DNA of 43,205 nucleotides from Streptococcus loxodontisalivarius (GTDB taxonomy: Bacteria; Bacillota; Bacilli; Lactobacillales; Streptococcaceae), in the NCBI RefSeq assembly GCF_016908645.1, contig NZ_JAFBEH010000017.1, forward strand, positions 1 through 43,205. Direction: 5' to 3'. Positions 16,387-25,110 of the stretch are shown here, piece by piece (the first letter of the stretch is position 1; each line of letters begins with the position of its first letter). Under the pieces are notes generated by a model. The model saw nothing but the letters and a program-made list of their open reading frames with translations, did not search any database and was not told the DNA's origin. The translations under genes were made by a program, and so were the position numbers.

Positions 16387-16758
16387 ATGATTACTGGATC
16401 ATGTTTATGTAAAGGGGTCACTTATGAGGTCACGCGCCTCAATGGTCCTATTGTCTTCTGCCACTGCTCTTTCTGCCGTAAGGCAACGTCGTCAGCTTTT
16501 TCAACCAATAGCTTGATTGACAAGGAGGCCTTCCAACTCTTGAGCGGGAAAGACTTGCTAGCAACTTATGAGTCATCTCCTGGGAAAGTCCGTACTTATT
16601 GCCGCAACTGTCACTCACAGATTTTCCACGAAAAAGATGACCAAGCAGGGCTTCTGACCCTAAAACTTGGCACTATTGATAGCTGTGACCAAGACCTATC
16701 AGTTATGGAGCGCAAGCACATTCACCAAACTGAAAATCTCCCTTGGTTGGAGGAGTGA
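16387..16758 (+). CDS. GFA/CENP-V domain zinc protein
   Basis: Small cytosolic protein of 123 residues in the glutathione-dependent formaldehyde-activating (Mss4-like) fold. Zinc ligands are visible: Cys6/Cys8 (SCLCKG), Cys25/Cys27/Cys30 (CHCSFC) and Cys72/Cys75 (CRNC). The enzyme role is uncertain for most members. The start ATG has GAGG 7 bases upstream and a TATAAT near 16361. It is monocistronic with the terminator at 16801. It fits the carbonyl-stress theme of the region, but that is inference. Confidence 0.85.
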   Translation: MITGSCLCKGVTYEVTRLNGPIVFCHCSFCRKATSSAFSTNSLIDKEAFQLLSGKDLLATYESSPGKVRTYCRNCHSQIFHEKDDQAGLLTLKLGTIDSCDQDLSVMERKHIHQTENLPWLEE

Positions 16759-16800
16759 AACAGTCTAGGGATAGACTGTTTCAGGTCAGCAACCGAAAAT

Positions 16801-16841
16801 AAAAACCGAACTTGAAAATCAGACAAGTTCGGTTTTTATAT
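16801..16841. terminator. Bidirectional terminator
   Basis: AAAAACCGAACTTG (16801-16814) pairs with CAAGTTCGGTTTTT (16824-16837), with T runs in both directions. It serves the GFA gene and the converging hydrolase gene. Confidence 0.92.
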
Positions 16842-16843
16842 AT

Positions 16844-18265
16844 CTAGATCTGACTTTGAATAGTCGTCCATGTTTGCTGCAGGTTAGCCTGCTCTTCCTG
16901 TGGAGCTTGACTGATAGCTTCTGTCATTTCTTGCTTTAACTGCTCTAGTGACTTAGTTGACACATAGGTTTTCAGTTCATCAATAATTTCTTCTTGATAA
17001 ATCACCAAAGAACCATAAACTGTATTATCTACATTCTCATGTGCTGAAAGCTGTGGACTCTTTCCTTGATAACGTTCTAAGAGAAGCAGAGCTTTTTCCG
17101 TACTCAGTACTTCTGTCTGACCTAGTCCTTTTTCAAACATACTTGTCAGGTAATAACCATAGAGAATTGTTTTAACTTCCTCTGTGTCCGTCTGATTATG
17201 GCTATTTTTTGCGCTAACCTTACCATCATCAATAATATTGATACTGAACTGACTATCTGTACGGTAAGGTAAGTCAAACTCAGATGGCAAGTCAGAAAAG
17301 TTATATTTGACAGTCGAGACAGAGCCAGCAGGCAATTCTTCTTCCAATGAATGCGACAATATTCCTGGATAATTATCTGGGAGTCTTGTTGAAAAATCAT
17401 CAGGTAAAGTGCCGTCATGCTTGTCATAGGTATAAGTTTTAGATGTTGTATCGACTGGCACAAGCATATCGCTAGTATAGTGAGTAATTACGATTGGACT
17501 TGAAAACATCTTAGCAAGTCCTAGAGGAGATAATTCTGTCCACTTATCAAAGTCATCAAGTGACTCAATGTAGTCATTATTCTTTGTAAAGCGTGGAACT
17601 GACATGGCAACATAAGGAATTGGCAAATCAAACAATTTCCAGTTTTTATTGATTTCATTTGCAGCTAGAAAATGCTTTTCAAAATTGAAATAGACATTTG
17701 AAACAGGGGAGTTAGCAATTGCAGCGACATTGCCCAGTTGAAGACCATCCAACATCAATGTCATGTATCCACCAGCACTTCCACCGACAAGGGCTATGCG
17801 CTCCTTATCAATACCCTCCTTATTTCTCAGCGTGTAGAGAGCTGCATTGTTAAAAACTAAATCATCACTGACAAGGACTTCATTATAGGCACTGGTAAAT
17901 TCATCAGGAGAAGCAACTGCCCAGCCATTTGAAAGATAAGTCTGCCACTCGACACTCCCCTCATCCAAGGCATAATGTGGAACATATACCAGTGGGATGT
18001 TACCTGTCGCATCCTTAGGTCGATAGTATTTAATTGGTCGCTGCTCGACTTTCCCTTCTTTAGTAATATAGGAAACCGAAATCACTTCCTTATCAACCTG
18101 ATCCATAGTAATTAGGGTTTCTCTTGATTTGGGTTGCATAGCAAATCCAACTGCCGAATCCAAACCCAAAGTATTGAGGGCTTTTAAAGCAAAGGAAACT
18201 AAAAAGGCTAAGAGTAGGACAATAACGAGAGCCACTCTTTTCATTATTTTTTTAACTCTTTTCAT
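16844..18265 (-). CDS. Membrane-tethered alpha/beta hydrolase
   Basis: Protein of 473 residues with a basic start and one transmembrane helix (residues 11-29), then an extracellular hydrolase-like domain with nucleophile GGSAGG (about residue 162). It resembles the esterase/prolyl-peptidase-like alpha/beta fold. The C-terminal 150 residues are rich in Glu/Gln and helical. The start has TAGGAGGGG. It lies 9 bases after a small membrane-protein gene and probably shares its promoter, divergent from a TetR gene. The substrate is unknown. The catalytic Asp and His cannot be fixed by eye. Confidence 0.75.
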   Translation of the reverse strand: MKRVKKIMKRVALVIVLLLAFLVSFALKALNTLGLDSAVGFAMQPKSRETLITMDQVDKEVISVSYITKEGKVEQRPIKYYRPKDATGNIPLVYVPHYALDEGSVEWQTYLSNGWAVASPDEFTSAYNEVLVSDDLVFNNAALYTLRNKEGIDKERIALVGGSAGGYMTLMLDGLQLGNVAAIANSPVSNVYFNFEKHFLAANEINKNWKLFDLPIPYVAMSVPRFTKNNDYIESLDDFDKWTELSPLGLAKMFSSPIVITHYTSDMLVPVDTTSKTYTYDKHDGTLPDDFSTRLPDNYPGILSHSLEEELPAGSVSTVKYNFSDLPSEFDLPYRTDSQFSINIIDDGKVSAKNSHNQTDTEEVKTILYGYYLTSMFEKGLGQTEVLSTEKALLLLERYQGKSPQLSAHENVDNTVYGSLVIYQEEIIDELKTYVSTKSLEQLKQEMTEAISQAPQEEQANLQQTWTTIQSQI

Positions 18266-18274
18266 GGTCCCCTC

Positions 18275-18412
18275 CTAAGTGGTAAACAGTGCTTTTAGAA
18301 CAAAAATGGCAGCTAACTGTCCTAAAATAATAGCTAGTAAAAGCAATCCCATAAAAATGAGAATCTTTTTTGATTTTGGAGAGATAAAGTATTTTTTCCA
18401 ATTTGAAAACAT
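18275..18412 (-). CDS. Small single-pass membrane protein
   Basis: A 45-residue protein with a basic, aromatic N-terminus (MFSNWKKYFISPKSKK) and one strong hydrophobic helix (ILIFMGLLLLAIILGQLAAI). The start ATG at 18412 has AAGAAAGG about 10 bases upstream. A longer frame to 18556 would run through the divergent promoter and is not preferred. It is encoded just before the membrane-tethered hydrolase, so it may help that protein. No family is recognised. Confidence 0.5.
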   Translation of the reverse strand: MFSNWKKYFISPKSKKILIFMGLLLLAIILGQLAAIFVLKALFTT

Positions 18413-18458
18413 CCAGTAAAAACCTTTCTTGACGAAACCGTCAGCATTTTTTGCAATA

Positions 18459-18489
18459 TGTAACAAGTGTAACACACCTCTGCTATAAT
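18459..18489 (+). promoter_or_regulatory. tetR promoter with TGTAACA direct repeats
   Basis: TAACAA (18461-18466), 17 bases, TATAAT (18484-18489). The heptamer TGTAACA occurs at 18459-18465 and 18468-18474, overlapping the -35 box, and again at 18540-18546 just before the start codon. These are probable sites for the TetR protein encoded downstream. Confidence 0.6.
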
Positions 18490-18548
18490 AGATATGAGAT
18501 AAACCTCTCTCAGCAAAAATGAAACAAAATAAGGATATTTGTAACATC

Positions 18549-19073
18549 ATGAACAATCAAGAAAAGCAAAGTTATGCTAAGCAAGAATTAACCTCTGGAC
18601 TCATTCGTCTATTGAAAGATAAGGATATTCATCAGGTCTCCGTCAGTGAACTAGCCAAAGAATCACAAATTAGTAGAGTATCTTTCTATCGTAATTTTGA
18701 TAGTATGGAGGATATCTTGCATCAGGAAACTAAAAATCTGATGACGAATTGGTATTCCGAAAACAAAGTAGCTTTTGATGAGGATAACAAGGGGAACAAT
18801 CGTAATGACCTCCTCTTATCAAGTTTGTTTGGACATCTAGCAGAGCACTCTGACTTCTATCTCGTTTTATATCGACAAAAATGTCTTCATTTTATTATCC
18901 CTATCCTTCAACCTCTCTTGATACCTCAAACGGTACAAAGTAACTTTGAATCCTACTTATCTTCCTTTTACTTGTATGGCATCTACGGTTGGATTGTTGA
19001 ATGGCTTGAGCGTGGTATGATTGAATCTTCAGAAGAAATTGAAACTTGGCTTAGAGCTAGAATTATTGGTTAA
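18549..19073 (+). CDS. TetR-family regulator
   Basis: Regulator of about 174 residues starting MNNQEKQSYAKQ, with helix-turn-helix KDIHQVSVSELAKESQISRVSFYRNFDSMEDI and a C-terminal effector domain rich in aromatic residues. The ATG at 18549 follows AAGGAT. An earlier in-frame ATG at 18519 has no ribosome site. It is divergent from the small membrane protein/hydrolase pair, which is its likely target along with itself. Confidence 0.85.
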   Translation: MNNQEKQSYAKQELTSGLIRLLKDKDIHQVSVSELAKESQISRVSFYRNFDSMEDILHQETKNLMTNWYSENKVAFDEDNKGNNRNDLLLSSLFGHLAEHSDFYLVLYRQKCLHFIIPILQPLLIPQTVQSNFESYLSSFYLYGIYGWIVEWLERGMIESSEEIETWLRARIIG

Positions 19074-19214
19074 GAATCATTCCCTTCAGAAAAATGATAA
19101 CGGAAAGTCAGTTTATGTAAAGAAAAATTCCTATTTTATCAACTTAGCTCTTTTATTTAAAACAAGCAAATTCATACCGGTAACGATAAAGATAGTCCGA
19201 TAGTTTTCGCATCC

Positions 19215-20072
19215 CTAACCCCTCTTTTGCCACAGGCTTTTGATTTTGGAAATGGCTGGCGCTAGTTGCCTTTCATCCTCTCGTCTAAAGACAGCGTAGA
19301 AATCTAGCATAGCCTTCTCATCTGTCAGGTAAAAGGACTGGTAACGCTTGTTGATGTGTGCTTGAAGTTCTTCTGTCATGACCAGATTTGTCGTGAAAAA
19401 GGGAAAACTGGAATGACTCAAAATTTCGGCAAAATGGTCTGGATTGGACTGGCTGATGAATTTAGCCTCTGGCATCTCTGCCTCAATGATGTCCTGCCAG
19501 ATTCCCAGATTATCCATGGTGACAAAGCTGAGCTTATCAATCGCTGAAAACGACAGTTCCTCCCCAGTCAGACTGGTCGTCATGCGGTCGATATTAACAC
19601 GCAAATCCTCCGAACCCAGATAGACCGACTGGAGCTCTTCTGTGTCCAATGGCTGAGCTGAGAAAACCAGCTTGACACTTCTAGACAAAAGACTGTCTTC
19701 AATCTCACTTTCTGCTAGCAAGTCTTGAGAAATCTCAAACTGCTGGTCTGAAGCAAGTAGGGTGAGTGGACCTGGAGCCACTGACTGAACTGTTATTGTC
19801 TCCTTGGACTGGGCAAAATCTTGAACAGTTCTGATAAATTTTTTCTGCGCAGCTAGAACCTTTCTGGCTTCCTGCGCAGCTAATTTCCCCGTCTCAGTCA
19901 GCGTCAACTTATTGCGACTGCGCTCAAAGAGGGAAACTTCCAACTCAGCCTCCAGCTTTTTCATGGAGCGACTGAGAGCAGGTTGAGAGACAAGCAACTC
20001 TTCTGCCGCTGCAGATAGAGTCCCCTGCTCATAAACAGCCACAAGCTGTTCCAGTAAGTAGTTATCAATCAT
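19215..20072 (-). CDS. LysR-family regulator
   Basis: Regulator of 285 residues. The N-terminal helix-turn-helix shows GTLSAAAEELLVSQPALSRSMKKLEAELE and the ERSRNKLTLTETG wing, followed by a divergent effector domain. The start at 20072 has GGAGGAA. It is divergent from the aldo/keto reductase gene. An inverted repeat ACAATG/CATTGT in the shared region is a likely binding site. Confidence 0.9.
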   Translation of the reverse strand: MIDNYLLEQLVAVYEQGTLSAAAEELLVSQPALSRSMKKLEAELEVSLFERSRNKLTLTETGKLAAQEARKVLAAQKKFIRTVQDFAQSKETITVQSVAPGPLTLLASDQQFEISQDLLAESEIEDSLLSRSVKLVFSAQPLDTEELQSVYLGSEDLRVNIDRMTTSLTGEELSFSAIDKLSFVTMDNLGIWQDIIEAEMPEAKFISQSNPDHFAEILSHSSFPFFTTNLVMTEELQAHINKRYQSFYLTDEKAMLDFYAVFRREDERQLAPAISKIKSLWQKRG

Positions 20073-20109
20073 GTCTTCCTCCGTTTTCAGTATTCACTTT
20101 AATTATAGC

Positions 20110-20156
20110 ACAATGACTAAAAAGCATTGTACAAACAGACCATATCTGATTATACT
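20110..20156 (+). promoter_or_regulatory. Aldo/keto reductase promoter with LysR-type inverted repeat
   Basis: TTGTAC (20127-20132), 18 bases, TATACT (20151-20156). ACAATG (20110-20115) and CATTGT (20125-20130) form an inverted repeat with 9 bases between arms, reaching into the -35 box. Confidence 0.7.
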
Positions 20157-20190
20157 AAAGACATCACAAATCACAAGCGAGGTAAATCAA

Positions 20191-21045
20191 ATGAACTACA
20201 CAACACTAAATAACGGAATTCAAATGCCAACTGTTGGCTTTGGTGTTTTCCAAATCCAAGACGCTGAAACAACTCAAAAAGTGGTCGAGGAAGCTATTGC
20301 AACGGGCTACCGTCTCATTGATACAGCCCAGTCTTACGGCAACGAAGAGACAGTCGGCAAGGCTATCAAGGCATCAGGTGTCCCACGTGAGGAGCTCTTT
20401 ATCACGACTAAACTCTGGATTTCTGATATGAGCTATGAGGGCGCTAAAAAAGCCTTCGCTGACTCACTCGAAAAGCTTGACCTTGACTATATCGACCTCT
20501 ACCTCTTGCACCAACCTATCGGTGATACTTTTGGAGCATGGCGTGCGCTGGAAGAACTTTATGCAGAAGGGAAAATCCGCGCTATCGGTGTTTCAAACTT
20601 CAAATCTGACCAACTAGCTAACCTATCGCTCTTTAATAAGGTTGTCCCAGCGGTCAACCAAGTCGAACTCCACGTCTTCAACCAAAAAGAGGAAGAAAGA
20701 GCCTATATGACATCAAAAGGTATTCAAGTTGAAAGCTGGGGAGCCTTTGCAGAAGGTCAACACGACGTCTTCAACAACCCAATCCTCAAATCTATGGCAG
20801 ACAAATACGGCAAATCAACTGCCCAAGTCATGCTCCGCTGGCAACTCCAACTGGGTGTGGTATCCCTCTCAAAATCAGCTAACCCTGAACGTGTCCGCCA
20901 AAACTTCGACATCTTCGACTTTGAATTAACAACAGACGATATGACACAAATCGCAACACTAGACGAGGGATTGACTGTCTTTGCAGACCACCACGCAGCC
21001 TCAACCATCGAACTCCTAGCAGGATTTGTTGGAAAGACATATTAA
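20191..21045 (+). CDS. Aldo/keto reductase
   Basis: NADPH-dependent carbonyl reductase of 284 residues with a TIM-barrel fold. The full catalytic tetrad is visible: Asp44 and Tyr49 (DTAQSYGNE), Lys74 (TTKLW) and His107 (LLHQP). The NADP-binding end reads SLSKSANPERVRQNF; it differs slightly from the usual IPKS motif. The ATG at 20191 has GAGG 8 bases upstream; longer frames lack a site. Probably reduces reactive aldehydes or methylglyoxal-like compounds. Divergent from its likely LysR regulator and upstream of a PhzF gene. Confidence 0.93.
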   Translation: MNYTTLNNGIQMPTVGFGVFQIQDAETTQKVVEEAIATGYRLIDTAQSYGNEETVGKAIKASGVPREELFITTKLWISDMSYEGAKKAFADSLEKLDLDYIDLYLLHQPIGDTFGAWRALEELYAEGKIRAIGVSNFKSDQLANLSLFNKVVPAVNQVELHVFNQKEEERAYMTSKGIQVESWGAFAEGQHDVFNNPILKSMADKYGKSTAQVMLRWQLQLGVVSLSKSANPERVRQNFDIFDFELTTDDMTQIATLDEGLTVFADHHAASTIELLAGFVGKTY

Positions 21046-21123
21046 AATCACTCCCAATCCAAACTTGAAACAAGTCTGACTTCTCTTTATAATGAAACTA
21101 ACTGAGAGAAAGCGAGATGACTT

Positions 21124-21906
21124 ATGAAACAATACATTGTCGATGCCTTTACTGACCAGCCCTTTTCTGGTAATCCTGCGGCTGTTTGTGTTATGGATTA
21201 CTGGCCTAGTGATCAGGCTCTGCTTAGCTTAGCTGCTGAGAATAATCTATCTGAAACAGCCTTCCTTGTCAAAGAGGAAAAAGGCTATCATCTGCGCTGG
21301 TTCACACCTGAAACTGAGGTTGAGCTCTGTGGACATGCCACTCTGGCTTCTGCCTATGTCATCCTCAATCATATCGAAAAAGATTGGACAGAATTGGTCT
21401 TTCAAAGCCTGAGCGGACCTCTTGAGGTCAAGCGTCATGGTGAGCTCTACCAGATGACCTTTCCTAGTTATGACTTGCAAGAAATCCCCGTCACTGATGA
21501 AATGGAGGCAGCCTTCGGCTATCGTCCAAGCAAGGCAGTGCTGGGCTTGGATTTGATCTGTATTTTCGATTCAGAAGAGCTGGTTAGAAAGATGACACCA
21601 AACCAAGAGCTTTTGGCTAAGCTACCTGGGCGTATTCAAAACGCGTCAGCTCTTGGTCAACAAACAGATACCGTCTCACGCTCTTTTGCTCCCAAACTGG
21701 GGATCCCAGAGGATCCTGTCTGTGGCTCTGCCCATTGCCAAATCGCAGACTACTGGGCTAGTCATTTGGGGAAAAATCATCTTTTAGCCTATCAGGCCTC
21801 CAAGCGTGGTGGCTATCTCGACTGCAAGGTGCAGGAAGATAAAACCATCCAGCTGAGCGGGAAAGCCTGCCTGGTTGCCATCTCTCAACTGATGGTGGAA
21901 TTATAA
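21124..21906 (+). CDS. PhzF-family isomerase
   Basis: PhzF/diaminopimelate-epimerase-fold protein of 260 residues. Seen: DAFTDQPFSGNPAAV at residues 7-21, the catalytic Glu44 in NNLSETAFL, the motif RWFTPETEVELCGHATLA and the second-half PEDPVCGSAHC. Members isomerise small carbon skeletons; the substrate here is unknown. It may have its own promoter in the 78-base gap after the aldo/keto reductase gene. Confidence 0.9.
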   Translation: MKQYIVDAFTDQPFSGNPAAVCVMDYWPSDQALLSLAAENNLSETAFLVKEEKGYHLRWFTPETEVELCGHATLASAYVILNHIEKDWTELVFQSLSGPLEVKRHGELYQMTFPSYDLQEIPVTDEMEAAFGYRPSKAVLGLDLICIFDSEELVRKMTPNQELLAKLPGRIQNASALGQQTDTVSRSFAPKLGIPEDPVCGSAHCQIADYWASHLGKNHLLAYQASKRGGYLDCKVQEDKTIQLSGKACLVAISQLMVEL

Positions 21907-21909
21907 AGC

Positions 21910-22226
21910 AAAAATCCAGCCACCTTGTGATGACTGGATTCTGGTTGAAGACAAAGGCTTTTTCGATACTTTTCTTAAGTGATGTCGGACGTCAGGTGAC
22001 ATTATCCAGTGGATGATGTCAGGAAACCAAGGAATTCCATTCGAGCTTCTTCGATTTCCAGTTTCAAGGCTCAGACCTAAAACAGTCCGCTGGACTGTTT
22101 CACTCTCAAATATTCCGATTGTAAGAAATGCCTATGACAGTCTCGCTCGCATAAATCGGTCATCTATTTTAAACAAGCTGAGCTTTTGTATCCAATTCCG
22201 TTGAAAGTTAGGTTTGTCTACATTCT
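21910..22226. other. Non-coding stretch with hairpin element
   Basis: No gene is seen. It holds a weak hairpin after phzF (ATCCAG/CTGGAT, 21914-21939), then a hairpin-rich segment whose clearest stem is AAACAGTCC (22080-22088), loop GCT, GGACTGTTT (22092-22100). It is preceded by a TTCGAGC/TTCGA region and ATTTCC. Similar architecture occurs at 28362-28440 and 42714-42848, suggesting a dispersed intergenic repeat. Confidence 0.5.
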
Positions 22227-22257
22227 AAAATCAGCACTCCATCGAATGCTGATTTTT
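22227..22257. terminator. Terminator of the DUF401 operon
   Basis: AAAATCAGCA (22227-22236) pairs with TGCTGATTTTT (22247-22257). A T run follows on the plus strand and four T on the minus strand. Confidence 0.85.
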
Positions 22258-22260
22258 ATT

Positions 22261-23466
22261 CTATAAAAATACTGTCAAGACCAAATAATAACCAATCATC
22301 AAAAGGATAAAAAGAAGAGAGGCAGGAAGGGTCTTTTTGATCAAATCACCCAGACTAATGTGATAGTAGTCTGAAGCCACTGTCAGGCAAACATGGACTG
22401 GTGAAATCTGGCTAGCAGCATGAGCTGAGCACATGAGGAGTACTAGCAAGGCAACTCCTGCTGATGGCATTGCCGCAAACGCCAAGGGTGTCCCCAAGGC
22501 AATAATGCCGCTAGCTCCGCTAATGATTCCGCCCAAGAAAAAGAGGATAACAAAAATCATGAATGTTGGAAGCGGTAAATGGCTGAGCGCATTTGGTAGT
22601 TCTGCCAAGGCTCCAGTCAGGCTGAGGAATTCCTTGAAATAAAGAACAAAAGCAAGGCTTACCAATAATTTTGGCTCTAAGGCAGATTTAGAAAAGGAGA
22701 GAACTTCCTGTCTTGACAATCTATAAATAAAGACTGACAAGACCAAGCTAATAAGAACAGCTGGCACCACCTCAAACTTGAAAACAAGGATAAGAATAAT
22801 GATAAGAAGTAAGCTCCACAAGTGCTTAACCAAGGAAAGGAGATCGTGTCCAACCTGTCTTTTTACCAATTTTTCTGGCTTAGCTGGAATCCGTCTCAAA
22901 TACCTAAAGTAACCAATAGCAAACAAGGTCAGCAAAGGTACCAACATAAAGAGCAAAAATTGAGACATGGCAACACCAGACAAGCTAGCCATCAAGAGGA
23001 CACTTGGATAGGTCGGCAAACTTGACTCTGGGATATGCCTGAACCAGGTGGTTGTAAAAGCTTGCTCTTCTGGTTCCAGATAGCCATCTGTCTGATGTTT
23101 AACAATGTCAGCACAAAGTACCATGGCTGCCGCTGATGGCAAGAGACCAATAACCAAGGAAGCACCTGCAATTGTCACTCGACGATTCTGAAAGAGTCTC
23201 GTTAGGTCCTCTTCTGCCAATTTGATAGCTCGTCTTGATTCCAGAACCTTCTGCAGGTAAGTAATCAGATACATAGATAAGAGGATGGCAATTGAATCCT
23301 TATTGGTCACAAAGTTCAAACTAGCCTGAGTAATCTTAGCTATGTCAAAACCATATAAGACAATGAGACTAAGAATCCCAAAACCGATAGCCATATAAAG
23401 TGGCTTTTTAAGCATCAAGAGTACAATGATAACCCCAAAGACAAGGGCCAAATATAAGAGTGACAT
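22261..23466 (-). CDS. DUF401-family membrane transporter
   Basis: Integral membrane protein of 401 residues with about eleven hydrophobic segments. It fits the DUF401 family within the ion-transporter (ArsB/GntP-like) group: VIGLLPSAAAMVLCADIV, RHIPESSLPTYPSVLLMASLSG and the C-terminal half-repeat GGIISGASGIIALGTPLAF. The substrate is unknown. It is the third gene of the tetR-flavoprotein-transporter operon, with the site AAGGATAGGA before the start. Confidence 0.85.
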   Translation of the reverse strand: MSLLYLALVFGVIIVLLMLKKPLYMAIGFGILSLIVLYGFDIAKITQASLNFVTNKDSIAILLSMYLITYLQKVLESRRAIKLAEEDLTRLFQNRRVTIAGASLVIGLLPSAAAMVLCADIVKHQTDGYLEPEEQAFTTTWFRHIPESSLPTYPSVLLMASLSGVAMSQFLLFMLVPLLTLFAIGYFRYLRRIPAKPEKLVKRQVGHDLLSLVKHLWSLLLIIILILVFKFEVVPAVLISLVLSVFIYRLSRQEVLSFSKSALEPKLLVSLAFVLYFKEFLSLTGALAELPNALSHLPLPTFMIFVILFFLGGIISGASGIIALGTPLAFAAMPSAGVALLVLLMCSAHAASQISPVHVCLTVASDYYHISLGDLIKKTLPASLLFILLMIGYYLVLTVFL

Positions 23467-23485
23467 ATCCTATCCTTTTCACATG

Positions 23486-24517
23486 TTACAAAGCTAAGTC
23501 TGTCGCTTCTAAGGCACCTGCTAGGTAGCCTGGATATGAGGGAGAAAATTCAGAAGCAATACCACGCAACTGATATTTCCAAGCACCGCTAGCTACCGCC
23601 TGAGCTGACTTAAATTGATGTCCTTTCGCCAACTTATCTGCCTCAGTCGCTAAAAAAGTATCCTGAGTCCAATCTTTCAGAAGACTTGCCTTCAAGTATT
23701 TTCGAATATCTGAGCCGAAGTAGCCTTCTAATTGAACCAGCCCTGCTTCTAACTGTTCTTGGTCGGTCAATTGACTACGCTCATCAGGTGACAGACTTGA
23801 AAAGCCAAAGAGGGCACCAAATTGACCTGCTTCATCTGAAATATCATGTATTTCAAACATCGGTCCTGCATCAGAGATGACATCACCAGTCAAGCCCTGC
23901 TTTCTCCAAAAAGGTCGGTCAAAATGGTAAATCAACTTGGCATGAGGAGCCATCCAAGTCTCCTGCTCTGACCAATCTGACATCACATCATCGGGAAGGC
24001 TAGGCTGAAAGTTGATACGCTGAGCAGCCAAACGAGGAGGAATTGCTAAAAAGAGACGGTCTCCTACAAACTGCTGGTCTGCTGTCGTCACAAGTAGCTT
24101 ACCTTTGAGAGTCACCTGACTCACAGCCTGATTGAGATGGAGCTTATGAGGATTGAGTCTCTTTACTAGAGCCTTAATCAACTGAGGCATACCACCTACC
24201 AAACGCTGACCTGCTGAGTAGGGACGATTTAAGATAGACTTACCTTCGACCTTACTATCATAGATGGTCGCTCCAGCTGGATGATCAAAATAAGTCAAGC
24301 CCAGTTCATCCAATAGCTCAAATAAGGTTGGATTGAAGTCCTTCCAGACCCAAGTCGCCCCCAATTCAAGCTCGTTTGTCTCTGAAATCGCCCAACCACT
24401 GGCACGACCGCCAAAGTGGTCACTTGCTTCTAGAAGTAGATAATCCTGACCAGCTTTTTGCAAACGATAGGCTGCATAGAGCCCTGCTAGTCCACCACCA
24501 ATGATAATTGTTTTCAT
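23486..24517 (-). CDS. Flavin amine-oxidase-like oxidoreductase
   Basis: FAD-dependent protein of 343 residues. The dinucleotide-binding motif IIIGGGLAGLYAAYRLQKAG is at the N-terminus, followed by LLLEASDHFGGRASG and ELGATWVW, typical of monoamine oxidases. The C-terminal FAD-binding segment reads GIASEFSPSYPGYLAGALEATDLA. It is shorter than full-size amine oxidases. It starts right after the TetR stop with AAGGAGGG in between. The substrate is unknown, perhaps an amine handled together with the DUF401 transporter. Confidence 0.85.
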   Translation of the reverse strand: MKTIIIGGGLAGLYAAYRLQKAGQDYLLLEASDHFGGRASGWAISETNELELGATWVWKDFNPTLFELLDELGLTYFDHPAGATIYDSKVEGKSILNRPYSAGQRLVGGMPQLIKALVKRLNPHKLHLNQAVSQVTLKGKLLVTTADQQFVGDRLFLAIPPRLAAQRINFQPSLPDDVMSDWSEQETWMAPHAKLIYHFDRPFWRKQGLTGDVISDAGPMFEIHDISDEAGQFGALFGFSSLSPDERSQLTDQEQLEAGLVQLEGYFGSDIRKYLKASLLKDWTQDTFLATEADKLAKGHQFKSAQAVASGAWKYQLRGIASEFSPSYPGYLAGALEATDLAL

Positions 24518-24526
24518 ACGCCCTCC

Positions 24527-25051
24527 TTAAACAAGGAGGCTGACCTTCCTTGTCATCACACGTTTAAAATAATCTGCTCCGCCCTGATTACGAGCGACTA
24601 ACTGCGCCCCTTGAACAGCTGCGAAAAAATCTTCAGCTTCTGCTTGGGGATTTTCTTTTTGGGACAATTGCTGAGCTAACCAGTCGATATTCTTCTGGAA
24701 AAATAGCCCCACCTTGTCATTAACAACCTGCGTCAAATGAACACTGTCCACTGCTAAATCTGAGCAAAGACAAATCTTGTCCTCCTTGAAATTGACCTCA
24801 TAGAGAGAGAGAAAGTGCTTAAGATTCTTTTCCAAATCACTACTGTTAGCAGACGACAAGGCTTCAAAAAAATCCAAGTCATACTGATCTAAAACAGCCT
24901 CAATCAAGTCAGCCTTACTCGGAAAGTAGTAATGAATGCTGGCTTTTTTAATATCCAATTGCTTAGCAATATCCGCAAAACTAAAGCCATTGACACCACG
25001 TTCTTGAATCAAATCACGTCCAAGAACCATAATCTTATCTTTTGTTGACAT
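24527..25051 (-). CDS. TetR-family regulator of the CTACCTAC regulon
   Basis: Regulator of 174 residues with helix-turn-helix GVNGFSFADIAKQLDIKKASIHYYFPSKADLIEAV, a canonical TetR_N domain. It heads the operon with the flavoprotein and DUF401 transporter. A palindromic GTAGGTAG-type site covers its own transcript start and ribosome site (25056-25078), and a perfect copy sits in the nitroreductase promoter. It is therefore probably autoregulated and represses the nitroreductase gene; the inducing ligand is unknown. Confidence 0.92.
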   Translation of the reverse strand: MSTKDKIMVLGRDLIQERGVNGFSFADIAKQLDIKKASIHYYFPSKADLIEAVLDQYDLDFFEALSSANSSDLEKNLKHFLSLYEVNFKEDKICLCSDLAVDSVHLTQVVNDKVGLFFQKNIDWLAQQLSQKENPQAEAEDFFAAVQGAQLVARNQGGADYFKRVMTRKVSLLV

Positions 25052-25055
25052 ATAA

Positions 25056-25110
25056 CCTACCTACTAGTTAGTAATAGGACTATTATAACAAATGACCTAC
25101 TTATTTGATA
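25056..25110 (-). promoter_or_regulatory. tetR promoter and operator
   Basis: Minus-strand TATAAT (25087-25082) with a weak TATCAA -35 (25110-25105) 17 bases away. The imperfect palindrome CCTACCTACTA/TAGTAATAGG spans 25056-25078, between the -10 box and the start codon. Confidence 0.75.
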
